A DNA stretch of 37,830 nucleotides from NCBI GenBank assembly GCA_002747875.1, contig PDQT01000299.1, positions 1 through 37,830 of the forward strand. The letters run 5' to 3'. Source of the DNA: a bacterium DOLZORAL124_64_63 (GTDB lineage: Bacteria; Krumholzibacteriota; Krumholzibacteriia; LZORAL124-64-63). Position 1 is the first letter of the stretch; each line of letters starts with the position of its first letter. Under the pieces are notes generated by a model. That model had not been told where the DNA came from and searched no databases. It saw nothing but the letters and a program-made list of their open reading frames with translations. The position numbers and the translations under genes were made by a program. Positions 17,409 through 27,607 of the stretch are shown piece after piece.

Positions 17409-17968
17409 GGGTTATCTCCGGGCAGTGGCGGGGAAGGCGCCTGCTTTCTCCCGCGGGGGATGCGGTGAGGCCCACCACCGACCGCGTCAAAGAGGCCATG
17501 TTCTCCATCCTGGGGCCCCGCATCCGGGAGGCGGCGGTGCTGGACCTTTGCTGCGGCTCCGGCGGCCTGGGTATCGAGGCCCTCAGCCGGGGCGCCCGAC
17601 AGGTGGCCTTCGTGGATCGGGATCGGAGCAGCCTGCTGCTGGCGGGGCGCAACCTGGCCGCCTGCGGCGCGCGGGAAGACACCTACCAGCTGGTGACCGC
17701 GGACGCGGTGGATCACTTCCAGCAGGCTCTGCCGCGCCTTGCGGGTGCCGACGAGCCGTGGATCCTGCTGGCCGACCCGCCTTACCGGACGGAGTCGGCC
17801 GGCCGATTGGTGGCGGCGCTGCTGGCCGGGAACCCCGGGCCGGGTTTCCGTGCGGCCGTCATCGAGCACGACGACGGCAAGCTGGTGGAGGAAGCTTCCG
17901 GGGGCCCCTGGCGGATCCGCAACCGCCGCTACGGCAAGACCATCCTGACGGTGCTGGAAAGAGGTTAG
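17405..17968 (+). CDS. rsmD: 16S rRNA (guanine966-N2)-methyltransferase RsmD
   Basis: MRVISGQWRGRRLLSP, RPTTDRVKEAMFSIL, LDLCCGSGGLGIEALSRGA and DPPY; GTG start overlapping the previous stop. Confidence 0.92.
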   Translation: MRVISGQWRGRRLLSPAGDAVRPTTDRVKEAMFSILGPRIREAAVLDLCCGSGGLGIEALSRGARQVAFVDRDRSSLLLAGRNLAACGAREDTYQLVTADAVDHFQQALPRLAGADEPWILLADPPYRTESAGRLVAALLAGNPGPGFRAAVIEHDDGKLVEEASGGPWRIRNRRYGKTILTVLERG

Positions 17969-17970
17969 TC

Positions 17971-18447
17971 ATGGAAAAGCACGTGCTGTATCCCGGTTCC
18001 TTCGATCCGGTGACCCTGGGACATCTGGATATCCTGGAGAGGGGAGCGGCCATCTTTGACCGCATCACCGTGGTGGTGGCTGAATACGGCAAGGCCGATC
18101 TGCTGGATGTGGACACGCGGGTGCGCCTGTTCCGGGAATCGGTGACGCACCTGCCCAACGTGAGGGTGGAGCCTTTCTCGGGGTTGCTGGTGGACGAGGT
18201 CCGGCAGCGCGGGGCCATGGCCGTCTTGCGGGGGATCCGCAACAACACCGACTACGAACACGAATCCGCCCTGGCCGGGGTGAACGCCCTGCTGGATGCG
18301 GAGGTGGAGTACCTTTACCTGCTGGCCCGCCCCGGCATGGTTTCCGTCAGCAGCACTCTGGTGCGCGACGTGATCAAGCACCAGGGGCCCCTGGAGCGGC
18401 TGGTGCCCGCTCCGGTCATCCGTTTCCTGAGCAAGGCTCAAGGCTGA
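17971..18447 (+). CDS. coaD: Phosphopantetheine adenylyltransferase CoaD
   Basis: YPGSFDPVTLGHLDILERG, LRGIRNNTDYEHE, VSSTLVRDV. Confidence 0.96.
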   Translation: MEKHVLYPGSFDPVTLGHLDILERGAAIFDRITVVVAEYGKADLLDVDTRVRLFRESVTHLPNVRVEPFSGLLVDEVRQRGAMAVLRGIRNNTDYEHESALAGVNALLDAEVEYLYLLARPGMVSVSSTLVRDVIKHQGPLERLVPAPVIRFLSKAQG

Positions 18448-18473
18448 GAGCCGTTTCCCGAAAGGATCCGCCC

Positions 18474-19490
18474 GTGTTTCTGGATATCGCCACCATCACC
18501 CTGGAAAGCGGCCGTGGCGGCGATGGCTGCGTCAGCACCCGCCGCGAGAAATTTGTTTCCAAGGGCGGGCCCGACGGCGGCAACGGGGGGCAGGGGGGCT
18601 CGGTCTATCTGGAGGCCTCCAAGGACCTCAGCACCCTGCTGGATTTCCGCTACCGGCGCACCTACCGGGCCGGTGCCGGCAAACCCGGCGGGGGACAGCG
18701 CATGACCGGGGCCGACGGCGAGAGCATCGTCCTGAAGGTCCCCTGCGGCACCAGCGTGCTGCTGGCCGAGGACGGGCGCCTGCTGGGCGATCTGCTGGAA
18801 GACGGCCAACGCCTGCGGGTGGCCCCGGGCGGCCGGGGCGGCAAGGGCAATTGGGAGTTCCGCAACCCCCGCAACCAGACGCCCATGAAGGCCACCGAAG
18901 GCCAGGAGGGCCGGGTGGTGGAAGTCCGTCTGGAGCTGAAGCTGATCGCCGATATCGGCCTGGTGGGCGAGCCCAACGCCGGCAAAAGCACCCTGCTGTC
19001 GGCCATCACCGCGGCGCGACCCAAGGTGGCGGACTACCCCTTCACCACCCTGGTGCCCAACCTGGGGATCGTGGACCTGGGGGATTTCAGCAGTTGCACC
19101 ATGGCCGACATCCCCGGTCTGATCGAAGGCGCGGCCGAAGGCAAGGGCCTGGGGCACGAGTTCCTGCGGCACGTGGAGCGCACGCGGGCCCTGCTCTTGC
19201 TTGTGGATCCCACCTACGAGTCGCCGCGCCGGGCTCTGGACGTGCTGCGGGCGGAGCTGGTCCGCCACGGCAACCGCCTGGCCGAACTGCCCTTCGCCGT
19301 GGTCGTCACGAAGCAGGATGTCCTGGCTCCGGAGCGCAGCGCCGAGGTCATGGCCGAAGCCCGCGCCTGGTGCGAGGAACACGGCGGTGTCCAGACGCTG
19401 CAGATCTCCTCGGTGGCCCGCAAGGGGCTGGAACCCTTGCGCCACCTTATCCGGCGGCTTTATCGCGCGGATTCCACGCCGGAGTCCTGA
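18474..19490 (+). CDS. obgE: Obg/CgtA GTPase
   Basis: Glycine-rich Obg fold (GRGGDGCVSTRREKFVSKGGPDGGNGGQGG), G1 GEPNAGKSTLL, DIPGLIEGA; GTG start. Confidence 0.95.
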   Translation: MFLDIATITLESGRGGDGCVSTRREKFVSKGGPDGGNGGQGGSVYLEASKDLSTLLDFRYRRTYRAGAGKPGGGQRMTGADGESIVLKVPCGTSVLLAEDGRLLGDLLEDGQRLRVAPGGRGGKGNWEFRNPRNQTPMKATEGQEGRVVEVRLELKLIADIGLVGEPNAGKSTLLSAITAARPKVADYPFTTLVPNLGIVDLGDFSSCTMADIPGLIEGAAEGKGLGHEFLRHVERTRALLLLVDPTYESPRRALDVLRAELVRHGNRLAELPFAVVVTKQDVLAPERSAEVMAEARAWCEEHGGVQTLQISSVARKGLEPLRHLIRRLYRADSTPES

Positions 19491-19523
19491 CCCGTTCATC
19501 CGCCTCCCGGATCGGCGGTCGCC

Positions 19524-20432
19524 ATGGTGCGTACCCGTGTGGGGGGCACTGCCCCCGTCCGTGTCCTGAATCCCGAACACGCTCACTGGCCTCCCCTGTG
19601 GAAGCAGCTGACGGACCCGCCGCCGGCTGTCAACGCGCAGGGACAGAGCGCCTGTCTGGGGCTCCCCGCCGTGGCCATCGTGGGCACCCGCCGGGCCACC
19701 TTGCGCGGCATGGCTTTTGCCCGCGCCCTGGCCGCGGCCCTGGCCGTGCGGGGCTGGTGCGTGGTCAGCGGCCTGGCTCTGGGGATCGATGCCGCCGCCC
19801 ACCGCGGCGCCCTGGAAGCGGGGGGGGCCACCGTCGCGGTCATGGGCACGGGCCTGGGCCGCATCTACCCGGCGGTGCACGCGGATCTGCGCCGTCAGAT
19901 CGAGCAACAGGGCTGCGTGCTGACGGAATTCGCGACCGATGTGGGGCCGCGCAGACACCATTTCCCGCGCCGGAACCGCCTGATCGCCGGCCTGGTGCGG
20001 GGCGTGGTGGTGGTGGAGGCGCCCGCGCGCAGCGGGGCCCTGCTGACGGCGCAGATGGCCCTGGATGTTGATCGTGAGGTCTTTGCCGTGCCCGGCCCCG
20101 TGGACCTGGAAACCAGCCGGGGGTGCCACCATCTGCTGCGCGAAGGGGCCCATCTGGTGGAAAACGCCGAGGATGTGGTCCAGGTTCTGGGCGCTCCGGG
20201 CAAAGAGGGAGGAGGCGGGGTGGCGCCGGGCGTGCGCGGTCCGGCAGCGGGATCGGCGGCCCGCTGGATCCTGGACCGGCTGGATTTCGATGGCGTGCCC
20301 CGGAACCGTTTGCGTTCCCGTTTCCAGGGCAGCGAGGAAATGTGGTGCGAAGGTCTGCTGGCCCTGGAAATAGCCGGCCTGATTCGGCGGTTGCCCGGCG
20401 ATCGCCTGGCCCGTACGATATGGCGCGTCTGA
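19524..20432 (+). CDS. dprA: DNA processing protein DprA (Smf)
   Basis: VAIVGTRRATLRG, VVSGLALGIDAAAHRGALEAGGATVAVMGTGLGRIYP, FPRRNRLIAGL; C-terminal winged-helix-like segment. Confidence 0.94.
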   Translation: MVRTRVGGTAPVRVLNPEHAHWPPLWKQLTDPPPAVNAQGQSACLGLPAVAIVGTRRATLRGMAFARALAAALAVRGWCVVSGLALGIDAAAHRGALEAGGATVAVMGTGLGRIYPAVHADLRRQIEQQGCVLTEFATDVGPRRHHFPRRNRLIAGLVRGVVVVEAPARSGALLTAQMALDVDREVFAVPGPVDLETSRGCHHLLREGAHLVENAEDVVQVLGAPGKEGGGGVAPGVRGPAAGSAARWILDRLDFDGVPRNRLRSRFQGSEEMWCEGLLALEIAGLIRRLPGDRLARTIWRV

Positions 20433-20510
20433 ACTGTTCGTAACAAATGGCCGGCTTGGGCCGTATGGCCCTCATGTCGTTGCCCGTCAACCCATTCCAG
20501 GAGATATTCC

Positions 20511-21452
20511 GTGATCGAGGTTCAGGATCTGGTCAAGAAATATGGCGCGCAACGCGCCGTGGACGGCATCAGTTTCTCGGTGGTCCGGGGCGAGCTTTTC
20601 GGCCTGCTGGGCCCCAATGGCGCCGGCAAGACCACCACCATCAGCACCCTGGCCACCCTGCTGAAACCGGACGGCGGCCGGGCTCTCATCGGGGGGCACG
20701 ATGTGGCGGCCGAGCCGGGAGCCGCGCGCCGGCTGCTGGGCATGGTGCCCCAGGAAATCGCCCTGTACAAGGACCTGAACGCCCGGGACAACCTGCGCTT
20801 CTGGGGAGAGCTGTACGGTCTGTCGGGCCGGGGGCTGGAGCGGCGTATCGCCGAGTTGCTGGACATGACCAGCCTCAGCGAGCACGCCACCCAGAAGGTG
20901 GCCACCTTCAGCGGGGGCATGCAGCGGCGCCTGAACATGGCCGCGGGCCTGGTGCACAGCCCGGAGGTGCTTTTCCTGGATGAGCCCACGGTGGGCATCG
21001 ACGCCCAGGCCCGCAGCCGGCTGCTGGAACTTGTCCGGCAACTGGCCGATGCCGGCCTGACGGTCATCTACACCACCCATTATCTGGAGGAGGCGGAGCA
21101 GCTTTGCGACCGTATCGGCGTCATCGACAAGGGGCGCATGGTGGCCTTGGGGGACAAGGAGGAGTTGATCGCGCAGGTGGGGCATCATGATCGGGTCCGT
21201 TTCCACCTGCCGGAGGATCGCCAGACGGAACTGTCGGGCGCCGCGACGGCCTGGCCCGGGTACCAGGGCCTGTCCCGCAAACGGGGCAAGGCCGTGCTGG
21301 AGGTCCGGGATGGAGCCGCCGTTCTGCCGGCGCTGCAGGGCTGGCTCCAGGAACGCCATCTGGATCTTGAACAACTGGAGATCGAGCGTCCCAACCTGGA
21401 AAGCCTTTACCTGAATCTGACGGGCAAGGGGTTGAGGGAGGGTGTTAAGTGA
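20511..21452 (+). CDS. ABC transporter ATP-binding protein (DrrA/CcmA-like)
   Basis: GPNGAGKTTTISTL, FSGGMQRRLNMAAGL, EVLFLDEPTVGID; GTG start after AGGAGA. Confidence 0.93.
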   Translation: MIEVQDLVKKYGAQRAVDGISFSVVRGELFGLLGPNGAGKTTTISTLATLLKPDGGRALIGGHDVAAEPGAARRLLGMVPQEIALYKDLNARDNLRFWGELYGLSGRGLERRIAELLDMTSLSEHATQKVATFSGGMQRRLNMAAGLVHSPEVLFLDEPTVGIDAQARSRLLELVRQLADAGLTVIYTTHYLEEAEQLCDRIGVIDKGRMVALGDKEELIAQVGHHDRVRFHLPEDRQTELSGAATAWPGYQGLSRKRGKAVLEVRDGAAVLPALQGWLQERHLDLEQLEIERPNLESLYLNLTGKGLREGVK

Positions 21453-22792
21453 GCCCTCTCATAGCGCTGTTCAGAAAAGATTTGCGGCGTTTTTTGAATG
21501 ACCGTCGAGCCCTGGCCGTGCACATCACCCTGCCCTTCTTGCTGACGCTGATCATGGGGCTCAGTTTCGGGGGCGGCATCTTCGGCGGAGGCGGAGGGAT
21601 CAGCGCCATCCCGCTGGATCTGGTGGGTGGCGATCTGCCGGAAATGCTCCAGGAAAGCCTGAGCGAGGGCCTGCATGAAAGCGGCTTCTTCACGGTGACC
21701 TGGACCGACAGCCTGACGGCCGACGCCCGTGTGCGCCGGGGCGAGAGCGTGGCCGCCGTGGTTCTGCCGGCCACCCTGCTGGAGGATTGCCTGGCCTTTC
21801 GCCCGATTCGGATCCAGCTCTGGAAGGATCCCAACAGCCATCTCAAGGCCGGGATCGTGCAGCAGATTCTGGAACGCGGCCTGCGGCAGTACCAGGCTGG
21901 AGAAGCCGCTTACCTGGCTCTCTGGCCGGAAGATCAGGAGCCCTATCGCAGCCCGGCCGAAGAGCGAAAGGTCCAGAACCTGCTGGCGGGTGATTTCACC
22001 ACCCTCTGGCGTTCCTGGCGAGATGATCCGGACGATGAGAACTGGACCCGGGCCCGAGAACGCATCACCCGGGGGGTGGACCGTTTCGTGGCGCTGGAAG
22101 GAGCTCTGCGCCGGCCGGTCCTGAGTCTGGAGGTTCACGACAAGGCCCCCGCGGCCGCCGCCGAATCCGGGAACAAGGTGAACTTCTTCAACTATTTCTT
22201 GCCCAGCTTCTCGGTCTTCTTCCTCATGTTCGCGGTGGCGGCCAGCGCCCGGGATCTGCACCGGGAAAAAGGGACCGGCACCCTGCAACGCCAGCTGCTG
22301 GGGCCGGCCGGGCGCCGGGACCTGTTGCTGGGCAAGTGGCTGGCGGCCACGGTCCAGAGCATGGTCATGCTGGTGGTGCTGTACCTGGCGGGCGCCCTGG
22401 CGTTCCAGGTGAATCTGGGACCGGATCTGTTCGCCCTGCCGCTGATGGTCTTTTTCTGCTGCGCGGCGGCGGCGGCCTTCTTCATCTTTCTGGCGCAGCT
22501 GGTGAGCAGCGAGAAGATCATGGACAACCTCAGCACCGTCGTGGTGCTGGTCTCGGCGCTGATCGGCGGCAACATGATCCCCGTGGACCAGATGCCGCGT
22601 TTTTTCCACGTGGTGGGCCGGGTGGGCTTCAACTACTGGGCCAACCTGGGGTTCAGCGACATCATGGTCCGCAACCGGACCCTGTCCGAAAGCCCCGGTC
22701 CCGTGCTGGTGCTGCTGGCGATGACGGTGGGCTACACCCTGCTGAATCTGATGCTGGCGCGGTTGCGTCCCCATAAGGGGGTGTGGTCATGA
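21449..22792 (+). CDS. ABC-2 type transporter permease
   Basis: N-terminal TM, large extracytoplasmic domain, C-terminal five to six TMs with DLHREKGTGTLQRQLLGPAGRRDLLLGKWLA; GTGA overlap with the ATPase. Confidence 0.9.
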   Translation: MSPLIALFRKDLRRFLNDRRALAVHITLPFLLTLIMGLSFGGGIFGGGGGISAIPLDLVGGDLPEMLQESLSEGLHESGFFTVTWTDSLTADARVRRGESVAAVVLPATLLEDCLAFRPIRIQLWKDPNSHLKAGIVQQILERGLRQYQAGEAAYLALWPEDQEPYRSPAEERKVQNLLAGDFTTLWRSWRDDPDDENWTRARERITRGVDRFVALEGALRRPVLSLEVHDKAPAAAAESGNKVNFFNYFLPSFSVFFLMFAVAASARDLHREKGTGTLQRQLLGPAGRRDLLLGKWLAATVQSMVMLVVLYLAGALAFQVNLGPDLFALPLMVFFCCAAAAAFFIFLAQLVSSEKIMDNLSTVVVLVSALIGGNMIPVDQMPRFFHVVGRVGFNYWANLGFSDIMVRNRTLSESPGPVLVLLAMTVGYTLLNLMLARLRPHKGVWS

Positions 22793-24015
22793 ACCCCCGG
22801 ATTATCCTGAGCATGATCCGCCTGCGTCTGTTGCGCGTCCTGCGGGACCCCACTTCCCTGATCTGGTTGCTGCTGATGCCCATGGTCTTCTCTTTGCTCA
22901 TGGGGCAGCTCATGGGCGACTGGAGTCGGGGGAACGCCGACAAGCCCCGCTTCATGGTCTACGATGCCGATGGCGGCGCGGCGTCCGATCGTCTGCTGGC
23001 CCCCCTGTACGACCAGGAGAACTTCCGGCTGGTGCGCGCCGATTCGGTGATCGCGTCCTCGACGGCCCGCCGGCTGGTGGAAAAGGGGCGCATCACGGCC
23101 GCGCTTTTCATTCCCGCCGGGTTCACGGCGGCGGTTGACAGCGGGGCTCCCGTGACCCTGGAGCTACATTACGACAGCGACCGCCTCAGCAGCCAGACGG
23201 TGCGCACCCTGCTGGATGAACGGTTGCTGGAGACCAACGTGCGGGCCGGAGCCGCCACCCTGGTGGCCCCGCCCGGACCGGATGGCCGGCGCCCAGCAGG
23301 GACCAGCCCCGCTTTCGATGAGGCGGTCTTCCAGCACCACTGGCGGCAGCCCCGGATCCAGCTGGAGGCGACCACCCTGGGGCGGCGCGCGGACAGCGGT
23401 CTGAAACTGACCCGTGCCAGCCAGCACGTGGGGCCCAGCTACACCCTCTTATTCGTCATGATGTTCCTGATGCTGTCGGCCAAGGAGCTGGTGGCCGAGC
23501 GGCAGGATCGCACCCTGGCCCGCCTGATGACCAGCCGGGCCACCAGCCTGGATCTGGTGCTGGGCTTCTTCCTGGGCGGTCTGGTGCTGGGGCTGGTCCA
23601 GTCGGGCCTGTTGCTGGCGCTCAACATGCTGCCCCCGTTCCGCGTGGATTACGGGGACAGCGTGCCGGCCCTGGTCCTGGGGGTGCTGCTCTTTGCGGCC
23701 TTCTGCAGCGCGGCCTCCGTGCTGCTGGGATGCCTGGCGCGTAGCGGTGCCCAGGCCGATGGCCTGGGGGTGGCCGTGACCTCGGTCGGCGCCGCTCTGG
23801 GGGGGCTGTGGTGGCCCCTGGAAATCGTGCCGCCGTTCATGCGTCAGCTGGGGCAGGCCCTGCCCACGGGGCAGGCCATCAGCATCTTCCATGACCTGAT
23901 CGGCCGGGGATACGGCGTGGCGGAAGTCTCCGGCTGGCTGCTGGGGCTGCTGGCCTGGTTCGTGGTGGTGCTGGCGCTGGCCGTCTGGCGTCTGCGGCGT
24001 CTGGTGGCGGCCTGA
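22789..24015 (+). CDS. ABC-2 type transporter permease
   Basis: Same architecture as the previous gene (KELVAERQDRTLARLMTSRATSLDLVLGFFLGG); ATGA overlap. Confidence 0.9.
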   Translation: MNPRIILSMIRLRLLRVLRDPTSLIWLLLMPMVFSLLMGQLMGDWSRGNADKPRFMVYDADGGAASDRLLAPLYDQENFRLVRADSVIASSTARRLVEKGRITAALFIPAGFTAAVDSGAPVTLELHYDSDRLSSQTVRTLLDERLLETNVRAGAATLVAPPGPDGRRPAGTSPAFDEAVFQHHWRQPRIQLEATTLGRRADSGLKLTRASQHVGPSYTLLFVMMFLMLSAKELVAERQDRTLARLMTSRATSLDLVLGFFLGGLVLGLVQSGLLLALNMLPPFRVDYGDSVPALVLGVLLFAAFCSAASVLLGCLARSGAQADGLGVAVTSVGAALGGLWWPLEIVPPFMRQLGQALPTGQAISIFHDLIGRGYGVAEVSGWLLGLLAWFVVVLALAVWRLRRLVAA

Positions 24016-24066
24016 GCCGGATCGCACCCCCATTGTGCCGGATCGATGCCGGATCGAACCTTGGGC

Positions 24067-24378
24067 CTACTCCTGGTGGAAGCCGATCCCCGGCCCCTCG
24101 TGCCCCTGCTGCCCCTGGAGCTTGATCTCGCCGTGGGTCTGCTCGAAGCGCTCGATATTGGCGCCCAGGTTACGGTGCAGAGCCTTGACGGCCTGGGGCG
24201 TCATGATGATGCGCGCGTGCACCTTGGCCTTGGGTATGCCGGGCACCAGGCGGGCGTGGTCCAGGATGAATTCCGCGGCGCTGGTGCTGATCAGAACCAG
24301 GTTGGAGTAGATTCCCTCGGCCTCTTTCTCGCCAAGGTCCAGGGTGATGCGTTGCGGGTTCTGGGGGGGCTTGTTCAT
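24067..24378 (-). CDS. DUF3467 domain protein
   Basis: ITLDLGEKEAEGIYSNLVLISTSAAEFILDHARLVPGIPKAKVHARIIMTPQAVKALHRNLGANIERFEQTHGEI; GGAG RBS on the minus strand. Confidence 0.85.
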   Translation of the reverse strand: MNKPPQNPQRITLDLGEKEAEGIYSNLVLISTSAAEFILDHARLVPGIPKAKVHARIIMTPQAVKALHRNLGANIERFEQTHGEIKLQGQQGHEGPGIGFHQE

Positions 24379-24548
24379 GATGATCTCCTGACGGGGTGGG
24401 ACCCGGTTTTTTTGAAGAAGCGAATCCGGGCCGCTTTCGCCGCCACGGGGTTAGGTAGAGGTGAAGGGTATTCTGGCCACCGGTGCCCGGAAAATCCAGA
24501 CCGAAGTTTCCCTCCGGGCACTCCGCCAGGGCTTTCACCAGGCCGCCC

Positions 24549-24578
24549 TTGACACTCCAGGGGCGCTACCGGTAGCTT
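24549..24578 (+). promoter_or_regulatory. Sigma-70-like promoter for the POT transporter
   Basis: TTGACA-N18-TAGCTT. Confidence 0.6.
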
Positions 24579-24629
24579 GCTTCAGATCTCTAGCCCGCCC
24601 AAAATTCTTGCCGACCATGGGAGCGCACC

Positions 24630-26000
<1,371 letters not shown>

Positions 26001-26015
26001 CGGGTTCGCGCTTCA

Positions 26016-26044
26016 TTGACAGTCCCGGCACCCGGTGGTAGCTT
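26016..26044 (+). promoter_or_regulatory. Sigma-70-like promoter upstream of the hldE kinase gene
   Basis: TTGACA-N17-TAGCTT. Confidence 0.6.
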
Positions 26045-26090
26045 GCGCCGGGTCCTTTTCCTTCATTCCCTTCAACCCGAGGGCAGAACA

Positions 26091-27074
26091 TTGAACAACC
26101 GTCCTGATCCCGCCATCATCAACCGCTTCGGGGGCCTGCGTGTGGCCGTCATCGGCGACAGCATGCTGGACCGCTTCCTGTGGGGCAAGGTGGACCGCAT
26201 CAGCCCCGAGGCCCCCGTGCCCGTGGTCAAGCTGGAACGCGAAACGCGCAAGCTGGGCGGCGCCGCCAACGTGGCGGCCAACATCCGGGCCCTGGGGGCG
26301 GAGGTGGTGCTGTTCGGGCTCATCGGCCAGGACGATGCCGGCACCTGGATGGGAGAATTGCTGGCCGAGCGCGGCATCGACGCCGGTGGCCTGGTGCGGA
26401 GCACGGAGCGTCCCACCACCATCAAGACCCGCATCATCGCCCACAACCAGCAGGTGGTGCGCACCGACCGGGAGGACGACGCCCCCGTGGCCGACTCCGA
26501 GGTGGATATCCTGCTGGGCAAGCTGGAGGCCCAGGGACCCTTCGACGGCTACATCCTCAGCGATTACGGCAAGGGCGTCCTGACGGACGGGGCCCTGGCG
26601 CGCTGCGTGGCCGCGGCCCGTGCCGCCGGCAGCCCCGTGGTGGTGGACCCCAAGAAGGGCGACTACAGCCAGTACCGGGGCGTGACCAGCCTGACGCCCA
26701 ATCAGAAGGAAGCGGAGCAGGCCTGCGCCCTGCCCATCACCGACGGCCGGACCCTGAGCCGGGCGGGGGCCCTGCTGCTGGAGCGCACCCAGGCCGCCGC
26801 GGTGCTGATCACGCGGGGCGAGCACGGCATGGCCCTCTTCGACCGGGACGGTAGCGAGCAGCACCTGCCCACCGAGGCCAGCCACGTCTTCGATGTGACC
26901 GGGGCGGGGGACACGGTCATTGCCGTCTACACCACCGCCCTTGCCGCCGGTGCCGATTTCCGCACCGCCGCCGGCCTGGCCAACCACGCCGCCGGGGTGG
27001 CGGTGCGGGAGCTGGGCACCGTGGCGGTGACGGCGGACCAGTTGCGCGCCGCCCTGGGTGAAGGGGAGCGCTGA
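26091..27074 (+). CDS. D-glycero-beta-D-manno-heptose-7-phosphate kinase (HldE/RfaE domain I)
   Basis: VAVIGDSMLDRFLWGKVDRISPEAPVPVVKLERETRKLGGAANVAANI; DVTGAGDTVIA (PfkB). TTG 26091 start inferred from conservation. Confidence 0.92.
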   Translation: MNNRPDPAIINRFGGLRVAVIGDSMLDRFLWGKVDRISPEAPVPVVKLERETRKLGGAANVAANIRALGAEVVLFGLIGQDDAGTWMGELLAERGIDAGGLVRSTERPTTIKTRIIAHNQQVVRTDREDDAPVADSEVDILLGKLEAQGPFDGYILSDYGKGVLTDGALARCVAAARAAGSPVVVDPKKGDYSQYRGVTSLTPNQKEAEQACALPITDGRTLSRAGALLLERTQAAAVLITRGEHGMALFDRDGSEQHLPTEASHVFDVTGAGDTVIAVYTTALAAGADFRTAAGLANHAAGVAVRELGTVAVTADQLRAALGEGER

Positions 27075-27562
27075 TGGCCACCTACGATACGGGCATCGTT
27101 TTGTCGCGTAGCGAATTATCCGCCTGGTCGCAGAAAGTGCATGAGGCCGGTCGGCGCATCGCTTTCACCAACGGCTGCTTCGATCTGGTCCACAGCGGCC
27201 ACCTGGCCAGCCTGCGCCAGGCGGCCGATGGGGCCGACGAACTGGTCGTCGCCCTCAACAGCGACGCCTCCGTCACCCGGCTCAAGGGGGCGGGGCGTCC
27301 CATTCTGCCTCAAGAGGATCGGGCCGCCCTCATTGCCGCCTTGCGGCCTGTTTCCGCGGTCACCATATTTGATGAGCCGACACCGCTGGAGTGCATTCTC
27401 CGGATTCGGCCGGACGTGCTCGTCAAGGGGTCCGAGTACAGGGAAGAGGACATCGTGGGCGCTCCCGAGGTGAAAAGCTGGGGTGGCCGCGTCCTCCGTG
27501 TGCCGATGGTGCCTGGTTGGTCGACCTCCCAAATCATCGCCGCGATCCGCAACCTGCAGTGA
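27074..27562 (+). CDS. Heptose-1-phosphate adenylyltransferase (RfaE domain II)
   Basis: FTNGCFDLVHSGHLASLRQA, VALNSDASVTRLKGAGRPILPQEDRAALIAAL, VKGSEY; 1-nt overlap with the kinase gene. Confidence 0.93.
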   Translation: MATYDTGIVLSRSELSAWSQKVHEAGRRIAFTNGCFDLVHSGHLASLRQAADGADELVVALNSDASVTRLKGAGRPILPQEDRAALIAALRPVSAVTIFDEPTPLECILRIRPDVLVKGSEYREEDIVGAPEVKSWGGRVLRVPMVPGWSTSQIIAAIRNLQ

Positions 27563-27607
27563 TCGCGGTAATCGGCGGCCCTTAGCCAGTGGCCGCAAGG
27601 AGCGATA

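Noticed and set aside
18851-20071. 406-aa + strand ORF overlapping obgE and dprA
   Set aside because: Out-of-frame shadow ORF rich in Gly/Arg/Pro; the real genes in the other frames have strong motifs.
18438-20153. 571-aa minus-strand ORF
   Set aside because: Antisense to obgE/dprA; no recognisable domain, His/Gly/Gln-rich composition typical of antisense GC-rich frames.
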